Assembly: GCA_934086145.1 (NCBI GenBank)
Contig: CAKOHV010000020.1
Span: 1 to 37,727 of the forward strand
DNA: 37,727 nucleotides
Direction: 5' to 3'
DNA from: an uncultured Bacilli bacterium
Lineage (GTDB): Bacteria; Bacillota_I; Bacilli_A; RF39; UBA660
Position numbers and translations under genes: made by a program. The notes beneath the pieces are model-generated. The model made no database searches. It was not told the DNA's origin and saw nothing but the letters and a program-made list of their open reading frames with translations. Every line of letters begins with the position of its first letter. Within the stretch, counting starts at the first letter, position 1. Shown here one piece after another: positions 7,869 through 15,415 of the stretch.

Positions 7869-8256
7869 TAATTACCAAATATATGAAACAGACTATGAAG
7901 AATATCTCTTGAATAATGGTCTGCGTTCCTTAGACAATGAAATTGAACAGGCCGTAAAAAATAAAAAAGTTAACTACTTTGTTGTTAAAAAAAATAATAA
8001 ATTATATACTGATTTCACCTTAGATACTCATAATCATAATTTAATCTCATTACCTAAAAACTATTTAAAAGAAAAAGCCTTAATTGATGCCATTTTAACT
8101 AGCTTAAATAATTATGAATATCTCTCTACTTATTTATTCTATGAAAATTACGATACTAAGGAATATAACTTTATTAAAGATAATTATCAAATATTGAAAG
8201 AAATTCCTTTAACGCAAGGAATAGCAAACTATAAGCAAGTTCTTTTTAAAAAATAA
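7861..8256 (+). CDS. Standalone homologue of the MerR effector domain
   Basis: ATG 7861 overlaps the end of the MerR gene by 8 bp (ATGAATGA) and has GAAAGGAAG upstream, so it is preferred over the longer frame from 7834. The 131-residue product has no HTH. Its start, DYEEYLLNNGLRSLDNEIEQ, then AVKNKKVNYFVVKKNNKLYT, aligns with the start of the sensor half of the upstream protein (DYNDYLKNWGL...AL.IKNNNLKYYIVEKENKYYFD). It therefore looks like a duplicated sensor domain made without a DNA-binding part. It could bind the same ligand, or modulate the regulator by forming mixed complexes. Function is inference. Confidence 0.75.
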   Translation: MNDNYQIYETDYEEYLLNNGLRSLDNEIEQAVKNKKVNYFVVKKNNKLYTDFTLDTHNHNLISLPKNYLKEKALIDAILTSLNNYEYLSTYLFYENYDTKEYNFIKDNYQILKEIPLTQGIANYKQVLFKK

Positions 8257-8680
8257 AAAGCTTTATCATATTTATTCCAAAAACCAAATTTTATTTTGAT
8301 AACCAAAATATATTTTAAATTTATAGAGTATTTTTACTGATTAATAAAAGACGTATCATCAGAACTATGGTCTTTATATATTCAGTACTTCCGTGATTAT
8401 TTTCAAAATAAATAACTATAAAATCAATCTCAAAATTATCAATAGCAATTTTAATATCAAAATAATTTTTGATATCATTTAGTAGAACTTAATGTTTTTT
8501 TTAATACGATTATCAAAACTCTAAAATATCTTAATTCCCTAAATTACTTGTCCATGATATAATGACTTCAGTAGGAGAGTATAATGTAAATACTTTTTAA
8601 ATATAACAATTACCACATATAAAATAAATTGAAACGTATATTCTTCATAAATTTCCCCTAAAAAGGATTTCTCCTAAAAA
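8257..8680. other. Long intergenic region with an extended -10 promoter
   Basis: No gene is supported. On the minus strand, roughly 8500-8325, an open frame without a start reads NDIKNYFDIKIAIDNFEIDF, then IVIYFENNHG, and may be a relic. On the plus strand TGATATAAT at 8555-8563 is a plausible extended -10 promoter, giving a leader of about 165 nt for the gene at 8734. A small AGGA/TCCT hairpin lies at about 8663-8675. Confidence 0.4.
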
Positions 8681-8733
8681 AAGAAAGGCTTCAATCACGA
8701 CCTCTTGTGTCGTGATTGAGTAGGTGAAATAAT
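8681..8733 (+). promoter_or_regulatory. Leader hairpin element, copy 1
   Basis: AAGAAAGG (8681-8688) is followed by an 11-bp perfect stem (8691-8701 with 8709-8719, 7-nt loop), then TAGGTGAAA and the ATG. The same blocks AAGAAAGGnnTCAATCAC and GATTGAkTAGGTrAAA occur before the gene at 25123. The hairpin sits between two ribosome-site-like segments and has no T-tract, so a translational or RNA-stability role is more likely than termination. Confidence 0.6.
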
Positions 8734-9192
8734 ATGTTTTATAAAAAATTTAAAGTAGATGAAAATAATTGTATCGATGTTAGTACTATAAATATTATAA
8801 CTAACGATAAAACCATTGCATTTACGCAGTTAATGACAGATGGCCAAATTATTGAAAAAAAGCCACCAAGGGAAGAAGATCCTCGGATCTTTAATTTGCC
8901 AATTCCTGAAGAAAATTTAGGATTTTCAAACCGCTTGACTATCAACCAAATAAAAATAGCTAATCCCAATTATTACAGCCTTTCACTGTATGCCCTTAAA
9001 GAAAATAACTATCATCTTATTACTCGGGAGACTTTCATTAATGCTAATAAAGGTTTACTATACGAGTTAAATTATATTCATAATATGCCGCAAGATACCT
9101 ATTTATCAAGTACTGAACCTGCTCATGAGAAAGATAATGTCAAAGTCCTTCGCAAGTCTAAACGTCATTCAAATTCTCCTCATAACCAATAA
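8734..9192 (+). CDS. Hypothetical protein behind a leader hairpin
   Basis: 152 residues, soluble, without signal peptide or membrane helix. AGGTG lies 8-9 nt before ATG. The sequence starts MFYKKFKVDENNCIDVSTIN and has a Pro-rich middle (KKPPREEDPRIFNLPIPEEN), an L-Y-Y-S-L-S-L segment and a basic, Ser/His-rich tail (RKSKRHSNSPHNQ) that is probably disordered. I recognise no family. It is transcribed alone, with its own leader, upstream of HU. Confidence 0.65.
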   Translation: MFYKKFKVDENNCIDVSTINIITNDKTIAFTQLMTDGQIIEKKPPREEDPRIFNLPIPEENLGFSNRLTINQIKIANPNYYSLSLYALKENNYHLITRETFINANKGLLYELNYIHNMPQDTYLSSTEPAHEKDNVKVLRKSKRHSNSPHNQ

Positions 9193-9300
9193 TATCTTTG
9201 CTAAATTAACTTAAGCTGTTCTGCATAACGCAATCTTTAATAGTAGCTCTAAAAGCCCCTGAAATAATAACCATTTTTCTTAATTTGACCGTCTTTTGTT

Positions 9301-9328
9301 TTGAAAAAGAAATGTTTAATGCTATATT
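9301..9328 (+). promoter_or_regulatory. Promoter of the HU gene
   Basis: TTGAAA (9301-9306), 16-bp spacer, TATATT (9323-9328) preceded by TGC, so both -35 and extended -10 elements are present. Confidence 0.65.
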
Positions 9329-9336
9329 AGCTACTA

Positions 9337-9362
9337 ATTAGTAATATCATCGTATTACTAAT
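9337..9362 (+). promoter_or_regulatory. Leader hairpin of the HU gene
   Basis: ATTAGTAATA pairs perfectly with TATTACTAAT around TCATCG, about 10 nt after the predicted transcription start and 19 nt before the ribosome site. There is no T-tract, so it is probably a 5' stabiliser or a protein-binding site. As DNA, it is also a palindrome that could be an operator. Confidence 0.55.
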
Positions 9363-9397
9363 CAGGAAACTAATAAATAATTAAGGTGGGTAGAAAT

Positions 9398-9691
9398 ATG
9401 AAAACACAAGAAATAATCGAACTTATTGCCAACAAAACCGGCGTTAGTAAAGAAGATACATTAAAAGTTTATGAAACCTTATTAGATACTGCCAAATCTA
9501 AATTAGCGCTGGGAGATAACTTGGTTGTCGTCGGCTTTGGCACTTTTAGAATAGGAAATAGAGCTGCTCGTAAGGGCATAAATCCACGAACTGGAGCTAT
9601 CATCGATGTTGCACCTCGTAAGGTTGTAACCTTTAAACCTAGTCCAAGTTTAAAAAAACTAATCAATGAAACTTCTGAGGAAGAAAAATAG
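9398..9691 (+). CDS. hup: HU-family nucleoid DNA-binding protein
   Basis: 97 residues with the full HU/IHF signature: TQEIIELIANKTGVSKED, then VGFGTFRIGNRAARKGINPR and TGAIIDVAPRKVVTFKPSP. The beta-arm (residues about 53-76, with the NPRTG tip) carries the conserved Pro that intercalates in DNA. ATG 9398 is preferred over GTG 9386 because AAGGTGGG lies 8 nt before it and HU proteins start directly at the first helix. It packs and bends chromosomal DNA as a dimer. The tail TSEEEK is a little longer than the 90-residue norm. Own promoter, leader hairpin and terminator make it a single-gene unit. Confidence 0.95.
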   Translation: MKTQEIIELIANKTGVSKEDTLKVYETLLDTAKSKLALGDNLVVVGFGTFRIGNRAARKGINPRTGAIIDVAPRKVVTFKPSPSLKKLINETSEEEK

Positions 9692-9699
9692 TTGAAGAT

Positions 9700-9725
9700 A
9701 CTATCACTTTGGTGATAGTTTTTTT
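9700..9725 (+). terminator. Terminator of the HU gene
   Basis: ACTATCAC pairs with GTGATAGT (9712-9719), followed by six T. Confidence 0.9.
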
Positions 9726-9780
9726 GAATATTGGGAAAAAAGCTTAAAAAAATAAAAAACTTAGATAAAACAACTCTCTT

Positions 9781-9818
9781 AACAAAAGTGATAATGGTTA
9801 TTCATTATCATTTTTGTT
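9781..9818. other. 16-bp hairpin in the gap after HU
   Basis: AACAAAAGTGATAATG (9781-9796) pairs with 9803-9818 through 16 bp with one G-U pair. No T-tract follows on the plus strand; T-rich arms would allow weak termination. It is the only feature seen between the HU terminator and the next promoter. Confidence 0.5.
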
Positions 9819-9883
9819 ATCAAGTATTCACTAAATAAATATTTCACCATTCCTTTTTTTGTTTTTCTCAATCAGTTTAAATA

Positions 9884-9912
9884 TTGACTTAATATATATA
9901 TATATATATAAT
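9884..9912 (+). promoter_or_regulatory. Promoter of the envelope-protein cluster
   Basis: TTGACT, 17-bp spacer, TATAAT, with an alternating TA run in the spacer. It reads into the lipoprotein gene at 9939. Confidence 0.75.
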
Positions 9913-9938
9913 TATATGTAGAAGAGGGAAGCTTATAT

Positions 9939-10511
9939 ATGAAACAAATCATATTACTAAATTTATTATTACTAACTTTAATTATTACTGGCGGATGTAC
10001 GGAAAATAATTCTAATGAAAGCAAACAAAAGCAAGAATCATCTACGCAAGTAACGGAAAAAGTAAGCGATAACCAAGTTAGTGAACCTATCACTGAAGAA
10101 AATCAAGAACTAGTTGATACCCTTAATAATGCCGTTGCGGACTACATTGAAAATGCTAAAGAAGCTGGTTATTACTTTTTAGCTTTATATAGAATTCAGA
10201 ATCAATTAAAAGACCAAGGAATCGAAAGATATCAATTTTTAACACTATGTGATAAACCATTTACCCAAAAAATCGAACTAACTTCTTTTAAATATGATGT
10301 CGAAGATATGCTTGATTACGAAGCCTTCTGTACCTATGATACTTGGGAATTTAGCGAAAAAGATTATAACGAGGGCAAAGATTACTATACCTTAGTTTAT
10401 GATAAAAATAACCAAGCTTATTACAACGTTCGAATAAGTTTTAAAGAATTTAATATTAATAATAAAGAAAAATATTACCCAATCTTTAATAGCTCTAAGT
10501 TATTAAAATAA
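9939..10511 (+). CDS. Lipoprotein with cluster-specific C-terminal domain
   Basis: A lipoprotein signal peptide ends at TGGC (Cys20), so the mature protein is lipid-anchored outside the membrane. A Ser/Gln/Glu-rich linker (21-50) precedes a folded part that starts LVDTLNNAVADYIENAKEAG and ends YTLVYDKNNQAYYNVRISFK. Its end aligns with the lipoprotein at 14807 (YLLIYDQNKQKYYSVKISYD) and with the tail of the membrane protein just downstream, so the three share one domain. GAAGAGGGAAG is the ribosome site. Family unknown; a binding or sensing role at the cell surface is a guess from the architecture. Confidence 0.8.
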   Translation: MKQIILLNLLLLTLIITGGCTENNSNESKQKQESSTQVTEKVSDNQVSEPITEENQELVDTLNNAVADYIENAKEAGYYFLALYRIQNQLKDQGIERYQFLTLCDKPFTQKIELTSFKYDVEDMLDYEAFCTYDTWEFSEKDYNEGKDYYTLVYDKNNQAYYNVRISFKEFNINNKEKYYPIFNSSKLLK

Positions 10512-10532
10512 TTACGAAAGAAGATGAATTTT

Positions 10533-11504
10533 ATGATACACATTATTGCTTATATTATTTCTTCCTTAGTTTGTACTATTCTTTCAACACTAGTCTTTCT
10601 CGGGATTTTTACTTCAATTTTCATTGAAATGAAGGGCCTTGGCGATTACATGTATGCTTTAATTGCAGTTATCCTTGGTATAATTGAATTAGTTTGGTTT
10701 ATCGGAGCTAATTCCCTTGATATGGATCTTAAATCTAATTTAAAAAATCTTTTTGCCTCTTTAAAATCCCCCACAAAAAAAGAATCATCAAAACAAAAAG
10801 ATTCTAAAAGCTTAAAAACTAAACATAGTCTTTTCTTTTATCTTGAAACAATCATCTTAATTGCCATTGCTGTTTATTCTGTTATATTTCCCCAACATTC
10901 ATTCTTCTTTAATATTATTTATAATAACTTTTTTGTACAAATATTAACTGGTCTTTTATTTCCTCTTATCATAATTAATACGCTTAATTTAATCGTCGAA
11001 AAAGAAGGCATTATTGAAAGTCTAAAAAATAGTGCCTTAGTTATTGTCGTTGGTTCCTTATTTGCTTTAATTATATCAAGTAGCATGCTTCTTGTAGCCG
11101 AAGTATGGTATAAAGATATTGCTGAAGATATTAAAAGTTCTTGGTTTATTTATGATAATAATCGTTATGATGAACTAAGGAAGTCCCCTGAATTTAAAGA
11201 TGAAGAAACTTACTTAAAAAATTACTATGAAAAAATATTACAAGAAGTCATTAGCAAAAGTACCTGTGATATAAATGAACCTAATTGCTTAGACAAAATA
11301 AAAACTTCAATGACCACTATACAAGGCATTGAAGAATATGGCTATAAATATTCTAAAAAAGTTATTATTGATGACAATAGTGATTTCCTTTGCCTTATAG
11401 ATCTTAAGACTAAAAAATATATTTTTTACAAAATTAACTATCAAGACTTTGCTTTTGAAAAATCAACTATTGATGAATATAATAGCTATGCTACTAAAAA
11501 ATAA
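10533..11504 (+). CDS. Polytopic membrane protein with extracytoplasmic C-terminal domain
   Basis: Five hydrophobic segments are visible (roughly residues 3-25, 33-55, 98-118, 128-150 and 165-188), with a Lys/Ser-rich cytoplasmic loop between the second and third. The last 130 residues are soluble and end DFLCLIDLKTKKYIFYKINY, related to the tails of the two lipoproteins of this cluster. A CX6C pair (STCDINEPNC) may form a disulfide. ATG 10533 is chosen because GAAAGAAG ends 9 nt before it; ATG 10524 would touch that site. It lies 21 bp behind the lipoprotein gene and is probably cotranscribed. No named family recognised. Confidence 0.75.
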   Translation: MIHIIAYIISSLVCTILSTLVFLGIFTSIFIEMKGLGDYMYALIAVILGIIELVWFIGANSLDMDLKSNLKNLFASLKSPTKKESSKQKDSKSLKTKHSLFFYLETIILIAIAVYSVIFPQHSFFFNIIYNNFFVQILTGLLFPLIIINTLNLIVEKEGIIESLKNSALVIVVGSLFALIISSSMLLVAEVWYKDIAEDIKSSWFIYDNNRYDELRKSPEFKDEETYLKNYYEKILQEVISKSTCDINEPNCLDKIKTSMTTIQGIEEYGYKYSKKVIIDDNSDFLCLIDLKTKKYIFYKINYQDFAFEKSTIDEYNSYATKK

Positions 11505-11580
11505 CCAAGTATCTTACTTAAATTATTTATCTTTAAAATAAATTTATGATGATTAAATATAGAAGAGGAGTGATTATTTT

Positions 11581-12330
11581 ATGTCTTCAAAATCACGTAG
11601 TACTTTTCGTAACATTTTGTTTCCCATCTTTCTTACCTTACTAATTATCTTGGGAATTGCTGGGGGCATCTACTTAGCTTTTGCTTTAAAAGAAAATAAT
11701 TCTAACTTAGGCGTAAATTTAATTAAATATGGTCGTTTTGGTTTGAAAAATTTCTTTTTATATATTGTAATCGCTTTCCTCATCGCTTTTTTAACCCGCA
11801 AAGTAGGTGGTGGTCTTGCTTTATCTTTTAGTGTTTTAGGTTACTTCCTCTCTTTTATTATAGCTTTCTTCATCCTCCTATATAAAGACAATCATGCTAT
11901 TATAGCTTCTAGCCTAATGGTATTGATTTGGGGGACTGCGACTATTCTTATTCCTGCCTTTATTTCCTTTATCTTAGCTGCTATTGCTTTTGATTGGGAT
12001 TTATCTACTCGAGATGATGAAGAAATTCATGAAGAAACTGATTTATTTGGTCGTAAAATATATAAAAATAAAACTGGTCAAATCATTGCCACAGCTGAAA
12101 AAGACTTCTTTGGTGATGATGTTATAAAAAATGCTAAAGGAGAAAAAATAGCAGTTACCAGAAAAGATATCACTGGTCGTCAAAATTATTTAAATAATGA
12201 CTGCCAAACCATTGCTCATGAAGAAACAAGTATCTTGTCCAACAATAAAAAAATCGTTAACCATGAAAACTTCCAAGAACTTTATGAAGTTGAAAAAAAT
12301 TTAACAGGAACCAAAATAAAGAAAAAATAA
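11581..12330 (+). CDS. Membrane protein with about 21-residue tail repeats
   Basis: 249 residues. Three to four helices occupy residues 12-137 (for example NILFPIFLTLLIILGIAGGI and IPAFISFILAAIAF). The cytoplasmic or extracellular tail consists of four degenerate units of about 21 residues: DLFGRKIYKNKTGQIIATAE, then FFGDDVIKNAKGEKIAVTRK, then ITGRQNYLNNDCQTIAHEE and a weaker fourth. The unit (xGxxxYxNxxGxxIAxxxKD) resembles the repeats in the protein at 12880. AGAGGAG precedes ATG by 9 nt. A strong terminator follows. Function unknown; repeats of this type often mediate protein contacts. Confidence 0.75.
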   Translation: MSSKSRSTFRNILFPIFLTLLIILGIAGGIYLAFALKENNSNLGVNLIKYGRFGLKNFFLYIVIAFLIAFLTRKVGGGLALSFSVLGYFLSFIIAFFILLYKDNHAIIASSLMVLIWGTATILIPAFISFILAAIAFDWDLSTRDDEEIHEETDLFGRKIYKNKTGQIIATAEKDFFGDDVIKNAKGEKIAVTRKDITGRQNYLNNDCQTIAHEETSILSNNKKIVNHENFQELYEVEKNLTGTKIKKK

Positions 12331-12356
12331 TTAAATAATCTGTTTTAAAAGAAAAG

Positions 12357-12378
12357 GCCAAAGACTCTTTGGCTTTTT
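12357..12378 (+). terminator. Terminator after the first repeat membrane protein
   Basis: GCCAAAG-ACT-CTTTGGC followed by five T. Confidence 0.9.
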
Positions 12379-12461
12379 AAGTGGCCATAAAGTCCACTAG
12401 TAAATCATCTTTTTGGTTTAACATATCATAAATTGTTTGCTTTATTATTCATGCAAAAACG

Positions 12462-12490
12462 TTGACGTTGACAATATGTATATATATAAT
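12462..12490 (+). promoter_or_regulatory. Strong promoter now in front of a gene stub
   Basis: TTGACG (12462-12467), 17-bp spacer and TATAAT (12485-12490), very like the promoter at 9884. An inverted pair TAGGT/ACCTA and a GGTGAG site follow, but no start codon in the right frame. Confidence 0.7.
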
Positions 12491-12527
12491 TATATATAGG
12501 TGAGTGAGTTTACCTAAATAAGTCTAA

Positions 12528-12740
12528 TTCATCCTAAAAGAAAATGATCCTAATTTATATGATAAATTTGCAGCTTGGAGCGTTGATGAAGAAAATACCT
12601 CTGGTCAAATTGCCAATATTAAATTTAAAAAATATGATGATGATTCTAAGTATTTTACGATTAAAGTCAAGAAAAGTGATTTATCAATTGTCAGTAGCAC
12701 CTATGAAATTAATGAAGCTGGTTATCGTGTTAATAGTTAG
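12528..12740 (+). pseudogene. C-terminal fragment of an envelope protein
   Basis: After a TAA at 12525, an open frame without an initiator reads ENDPNLYDKFAAWSVDEENT, SGQIANIKFKKYDDDSKYFT and IKVKKSDLSIVSSTYEINEA up to TAG 12738. The regular alternation of polar and hydrophobic residues and normal codon use show it was coding. It looks like the beta-rich end of a secreted protein or lipoprotein. The N-terminal part, with signal and start, has been deleted between the promoter at 12462 and this fragment. No close family recognised. Confidence 0.6.
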
Positions 12741-12827
12741 CTTTGATATCTTCCATGTAAAAGGGTAATACCCCAAAAATAGTTTCTTACTAGAAACAAT
12801 CTATCAAAAGAAGAATAAATAAAAATA

Positions 12828-12852
12828 GGTAAGTAAGTTAAATTGACTTACC
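12828..12852 (+). promoter_or_regulatory. Leader hairpin before the second repeat membrane protein
   Basis: GGTAAGT pairs with ACTTACC, 27 nt before the start codon at 12880. Another small hairpin (GTTTC/GAAAC) lies at 12782-12797. No T-tract. Confidence 0.45.
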
Positions 12853-12879
12853 AAAACTATTATTTAAGGAGAGAAGTTT

Positions 12880-13647
12880 ATGAAAAAAAGTCTTACTAAA
12901 ATAATCTATGGTTTAAATAATAATAAAATTTCAACCATCCTCGCTTTTGGGATAATTATTCCCATGACTATAATTCTTTTAGTTATTGAAAAAAGTATTG
13001 ATAGTATTCTCTTAACTTTCCTTATTGTTCCTTTTGCTTACCGCTTTCTGGGTAATATTATTATTAAACTTTTAATAAAAAAGGGCTTTGCTGAGAGTAA
13101 TGAATACTTCATCTTAATGAACCGAATTGTGACCATGCTTATTTTCTGTGTTGTAGCTTCCATTGCTAATTATCAAGGTTATATTCAGTATCCCTTTATT
13201 GGTATTATTTCCGTCAGCATTGCAATGGGGTATTTTGACAAATTCTTCTTCTTTGTTCTTCATTTCTTCTCTGAATTTATTGCCGAAAGCAGTGTTTATG
13301 GTTTATCAGATGGCATCGGGAGTGTTGACTCGCTTATCAGCAATTCGCGAACCTCTATTAAACAAGCTGATGGCACTACGATATACCAAGATTCCTCTGG
13401 TCAAGTCATCGGTTCCTCTAAATATAATAGCAAAACTGGGGAAACAATTTACTTAAATGCCAATATGGGCTATCTTGGTAAATCTAATAAAGATTCCTTA
13501 GGCCATGAACAATATTTTGATAGTAAGTTAAATTATACTGGTCAATCAGTCAAAGAAAGCAATGGAACAACATCTTATTATGATCGCCATGCATCTTTTA
13601 AAGGCATATCCAAAGATAATGGCAATACGACCAGTTACCATAAATAA
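12880..13647 (+). CDS. Membrane protein with SG/YD-like tail repeats
   Basis: 255 residues, with four hydrophobic segments in residues 15-135 (for example ISTILAFGIIIPMTIILLVI). The tail (about 155-255) is made of four to five units of about 22 residues: ADGTTIYQDSSGQVIGSSKY, KTGETIYLNANMGYLGKSNK, LGHEQYFDSKLNYTGQSVKE and NGTTSYYDRHASFKGISKD. The common plan is G-x-x-x-Y-x-D-x-x-x-x-x-G-x-S. It is a distant relative of the protein at 11581 in architecture. AAGGAGAG precedes ATG. The gene is followed after 23 bp by the zinc-ribbon gene, likely one transcript. Function unknown. Confidence 0.75.
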   Translation: MKKSLTKIIYGLNNNKISTILAFGIIIPMTIILLVIEKSIDSILLTFLIVPFAYRFLGNIIIKLLIKKGFAESNEYFILMNRIVTMLIFCVVASIANYQGYIQYPFIGIISVSIAMGYFDKFFFFVLHFFSEFIAESSVYGLSDGIGSVDSLISNSRTSIKQADGTTIYQDSSGQVIGSSKYNSKTGETIYLNANMGYLGKSNKDSLGHEQYFDSKLNYTGQSVKESNGTTSYYDRHASFKGISKDNGNTTSYHK

Positions 13648-13670
13648 AAATTATTAAAGAGGTGTATATA

Positions 13671-14789
13671 ATGTACTGTGATGAATGTGGATTTAAAAAT
13701 AAAAAAGAAGCTAAATTTTGTAAGCAATGTGGAGCTCGTCTAATCGATGAAGAAAGTCTTAAAATAGAGGAGTCATCTTCTAAAGTCCTCGAAAGGAAGT
13801 TTGATATCACAAGTGATACCTTGAAAATTTCTCAAAAAGAATTACTAGAATACTTAAATCTAGGTAAAGAAATTGAAATAAATAAACTTGGTTTAGAAAA
13901 TAGCATTAAAGATCTTCAATTATTAGATCATCAAAAAAAGCAAGAAATTGTTCATCCCTTAAACAAAGGAGAAGAACCTAAATTTAAATTTTTTGATAAA
14001 GATCAATGCTTCGTCATCTTAGGCCTAATCATGTATCTTGCTTTGCCTTTATATATTTTTAGTGTCTACATCTATGATAAATTTTATCGTTCTTTCTTTC
14101 ATAAATTTTTCGCTAGTGATTTCCCAGATATCTTTGCCGCTGTTCCGGTGGCTATTATCTTAGCTCTTATCATCTTTATTATTGGTACCATTATTTACTT
14201 ACTTTTCCATAATATCTTCACTAGACAAACATACCTAAGTAAATTAAAAAAATACCAAAAAGAGTGTACTAAAATCGATGAAGAAAATAATGCTCAATTA
14301 ATTACTTATAATGGCAAAAAAGATATTATTGCAGGGCGAATTAATAATATCAACCATGACTTAGCAGATGTCGAAAAGACACTGGCTACTTATTATAATT
14401 TAGATATTATTTACCCTAAATATCGTAACTTAGTTGCTTTAACAACCTTTATTGAATACTTAGAATCCGGTCGTTGTAAATCCCTATATGGTTATGATGG
14501 TTGTTATAACGTCTACGAACAAGAATTAAGACAAGATACAATTATCGGTAAATTAGACCAAGTTTTATTACAATTAGATCAAATAAAAAAGATGCAATAT
14601 GCTACTTACTTGGCTGTGCAACAAAGTAACCTTATTGGTCAAGCTTTTCTAGATACTTGTAATGAAATGTTAAGTGAAACTCGTAAGGAAAATGCCTACC
14701 TTGAAGCCCAAGCTCAGGATGCCAAGATAATAAAAAGAAATAGTGAGATTATGACAACTATTTCGGAATTAAACTATATCAAAAAATAA
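13671..14789 (+). CDS. Zinc-ribbon membrane protein
   Basis: ATG 13671 has AGAGGTG 7 nt upstream and makes the protein begin directly with the zinc ribbon MYCDECGFKNKKEAKFCKQC, then GARL (CX2C...CX2C, Cys3/6/18/21). The longer GTG-started frame from 13662 is less likely. Two transmembrane helices follow at about 113-135 and 154-178, flanked by charged coiled-coil segments (about 45-105 and 190-240). The C-terminal 150 residues are helical, with a Cys-containing stretch GRCKSLYGYDGCYN. Proteins of this plan are common in gut Firmicutes without known function. It sits between the repeat protein and a lipoprotein, 17 bp from the latter. Confidence 0.8.
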   Translation: MYCDECGFKNKKEAKFCKQCGARLIDEESLKIEESSSKVLERKFDITSDTLKISQKELLEYLNLGKEIEINKLGLENSIKDLQLLDHQKKQEIVHPLNKGEEPKFKFFDKDQCFVILGLIMYLALPLYIFSVYIYDKFYRSFFHKFFASDFPDIFAAVPVAIILALIIFIIGTIIYLLFHNIFTRQTYLSKLKKYQKECTKIDEENNAQLITYNGKKDIIAGRINNINHDLADVEKTLATYYNLDIIYPKYRNLVALTTFIEYLESGRCKSLYGYDGCYNVYEQELRQDTIIGKLDQVLLQLDQIKKMQYATYLAVQQSNLIGQAFLDTCNEMLSETRKENAYLEAQAQDAKIIKRNSEIMTTISELNYIKK

Positions 14790-14806
14790 TTTAAAGGAGT
14801 CAAACT

Positions 14807-15277
14807 ATGAAAAAGAAAATATTAACTATTTTAGCTATGTTAATTATAGCTTTAAGCTTTGCCGGTTGTGGAAATAAAGCAGAAAATAAAACAACCTCAG
14901 ACAACATAGAAGACCAAGTTCTAACCGCCTTAAATGATGCTGTTAACGAAATTACTAACGAATGGGAAAAAGATGGTCATAAAGATATCGTTGTCAAAGA
15001 CATCCAACGTTACTTAGATAACTATACTATTATAAATAGTAGTCGTAGTGCTTATACTGCTACAGATGGTTCTACTGAATATACTATGCAAATGATTGGT
15101 TCTAGTAACTATAGTAATCAAAAAGCCATGCTCCCACAAAGTGAAATAAATTATCTGCTAATTTATGATCAAAATAAACAAAAATATTACAGTGTCAAAA
15201 TATCTTATGACAAAGTAACCATTAAGAACCAATATAAATATGATATTCCAAAATTTGTTAGTGCAACTAAAATATAA
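14807..15277 (+). CDS. Lipoprotein, paralogue of the one at 9939
   Basis: The signal peptide ends with lipobox FAGC (Cys21). The mature part begins with a Lys/Asn/Asp-rich linker, then LTALNDAVNEITNEWEKDGH (compare VDTLNNAVADYIENAKEAG in the first lipoprotein) and ends YLLIYDQNKQKYYSVKISYD. The two lipoproteins bracket the cluster, suggesting duplication of one domain with intervening membrane partners. AAAGGAG lies 9 nt before ATG. A terminator follows. Surface location is seen from the lipobox; function is unknown. Confidence 0.8.
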   Translation: MKKKILTILAMLIIALSFAGCGNKAENKTTSDNIEDQVLTALNDAVNEITNEWEKDGHKDIVVKDIQRYLDNYTIINSSRSAYTATDGSTEYTMQMIGSSNYSNQKAMLPQSEINYLLIYDQNKQKYYSVKISYDKVTIKNQYKYDIPKFVSATKI

Positions 15278-15302
15278 GGTGATTTCTTAATCATCTTTTT
15301 TT
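15278..15302 (+). terminator. Terminator of the envelope-protein cluster
   Basis: GGTGATT pairs with AATCATC (one G-U) and is followed by seven T. Confidence 0.85.
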
Positions 15303-15391
15303 ATATTTGGCTTTTTCATCAATCATCACCTTTGCTAATTATAATGAAATCTAACATTTTTTTAGTAACCAAGAAAAAACAAGCTACTATA

Positions 15392-15400
15392 TGATATAAT
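15392..15400 (+). promoter_or_regulatory. Extended -10 promoter of the ADP-ribosylglycohydrolase gene
   Basis: TGATATAAT ends only 15 bp before ATG 15416, with AGGTG in between. The predicted transcription start falls on the ribosome site, so the leader would be just a few nucleotides long. Confidence 0.6.
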
Positions 15401-15415
15401 AAAATAGGTGATATT

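Noticed and set aside
8555..8733. T-box or known riboswitch in the long leader
   Set aside because: No T-box sequence, no recognised aptamer core and no terminator with T-tract; only the short hairpin is supported.
9890..9912. TA dinucleotide repeat as a separate repeat feature
   Set aside because: It fits within the spacer and -10 box of an AT-rich promoter, and a similar run occurs at 12475-12500 in the same role.
12544..12768. ATG-started plus-strand frame of 74 codons
   Set aside because: The true coding frame here is another one (12528-12740), which reads as normal protein; the ATG frame is its shadow, lacks a ribosome site and is unusually rich in Met, Leu and Lys.
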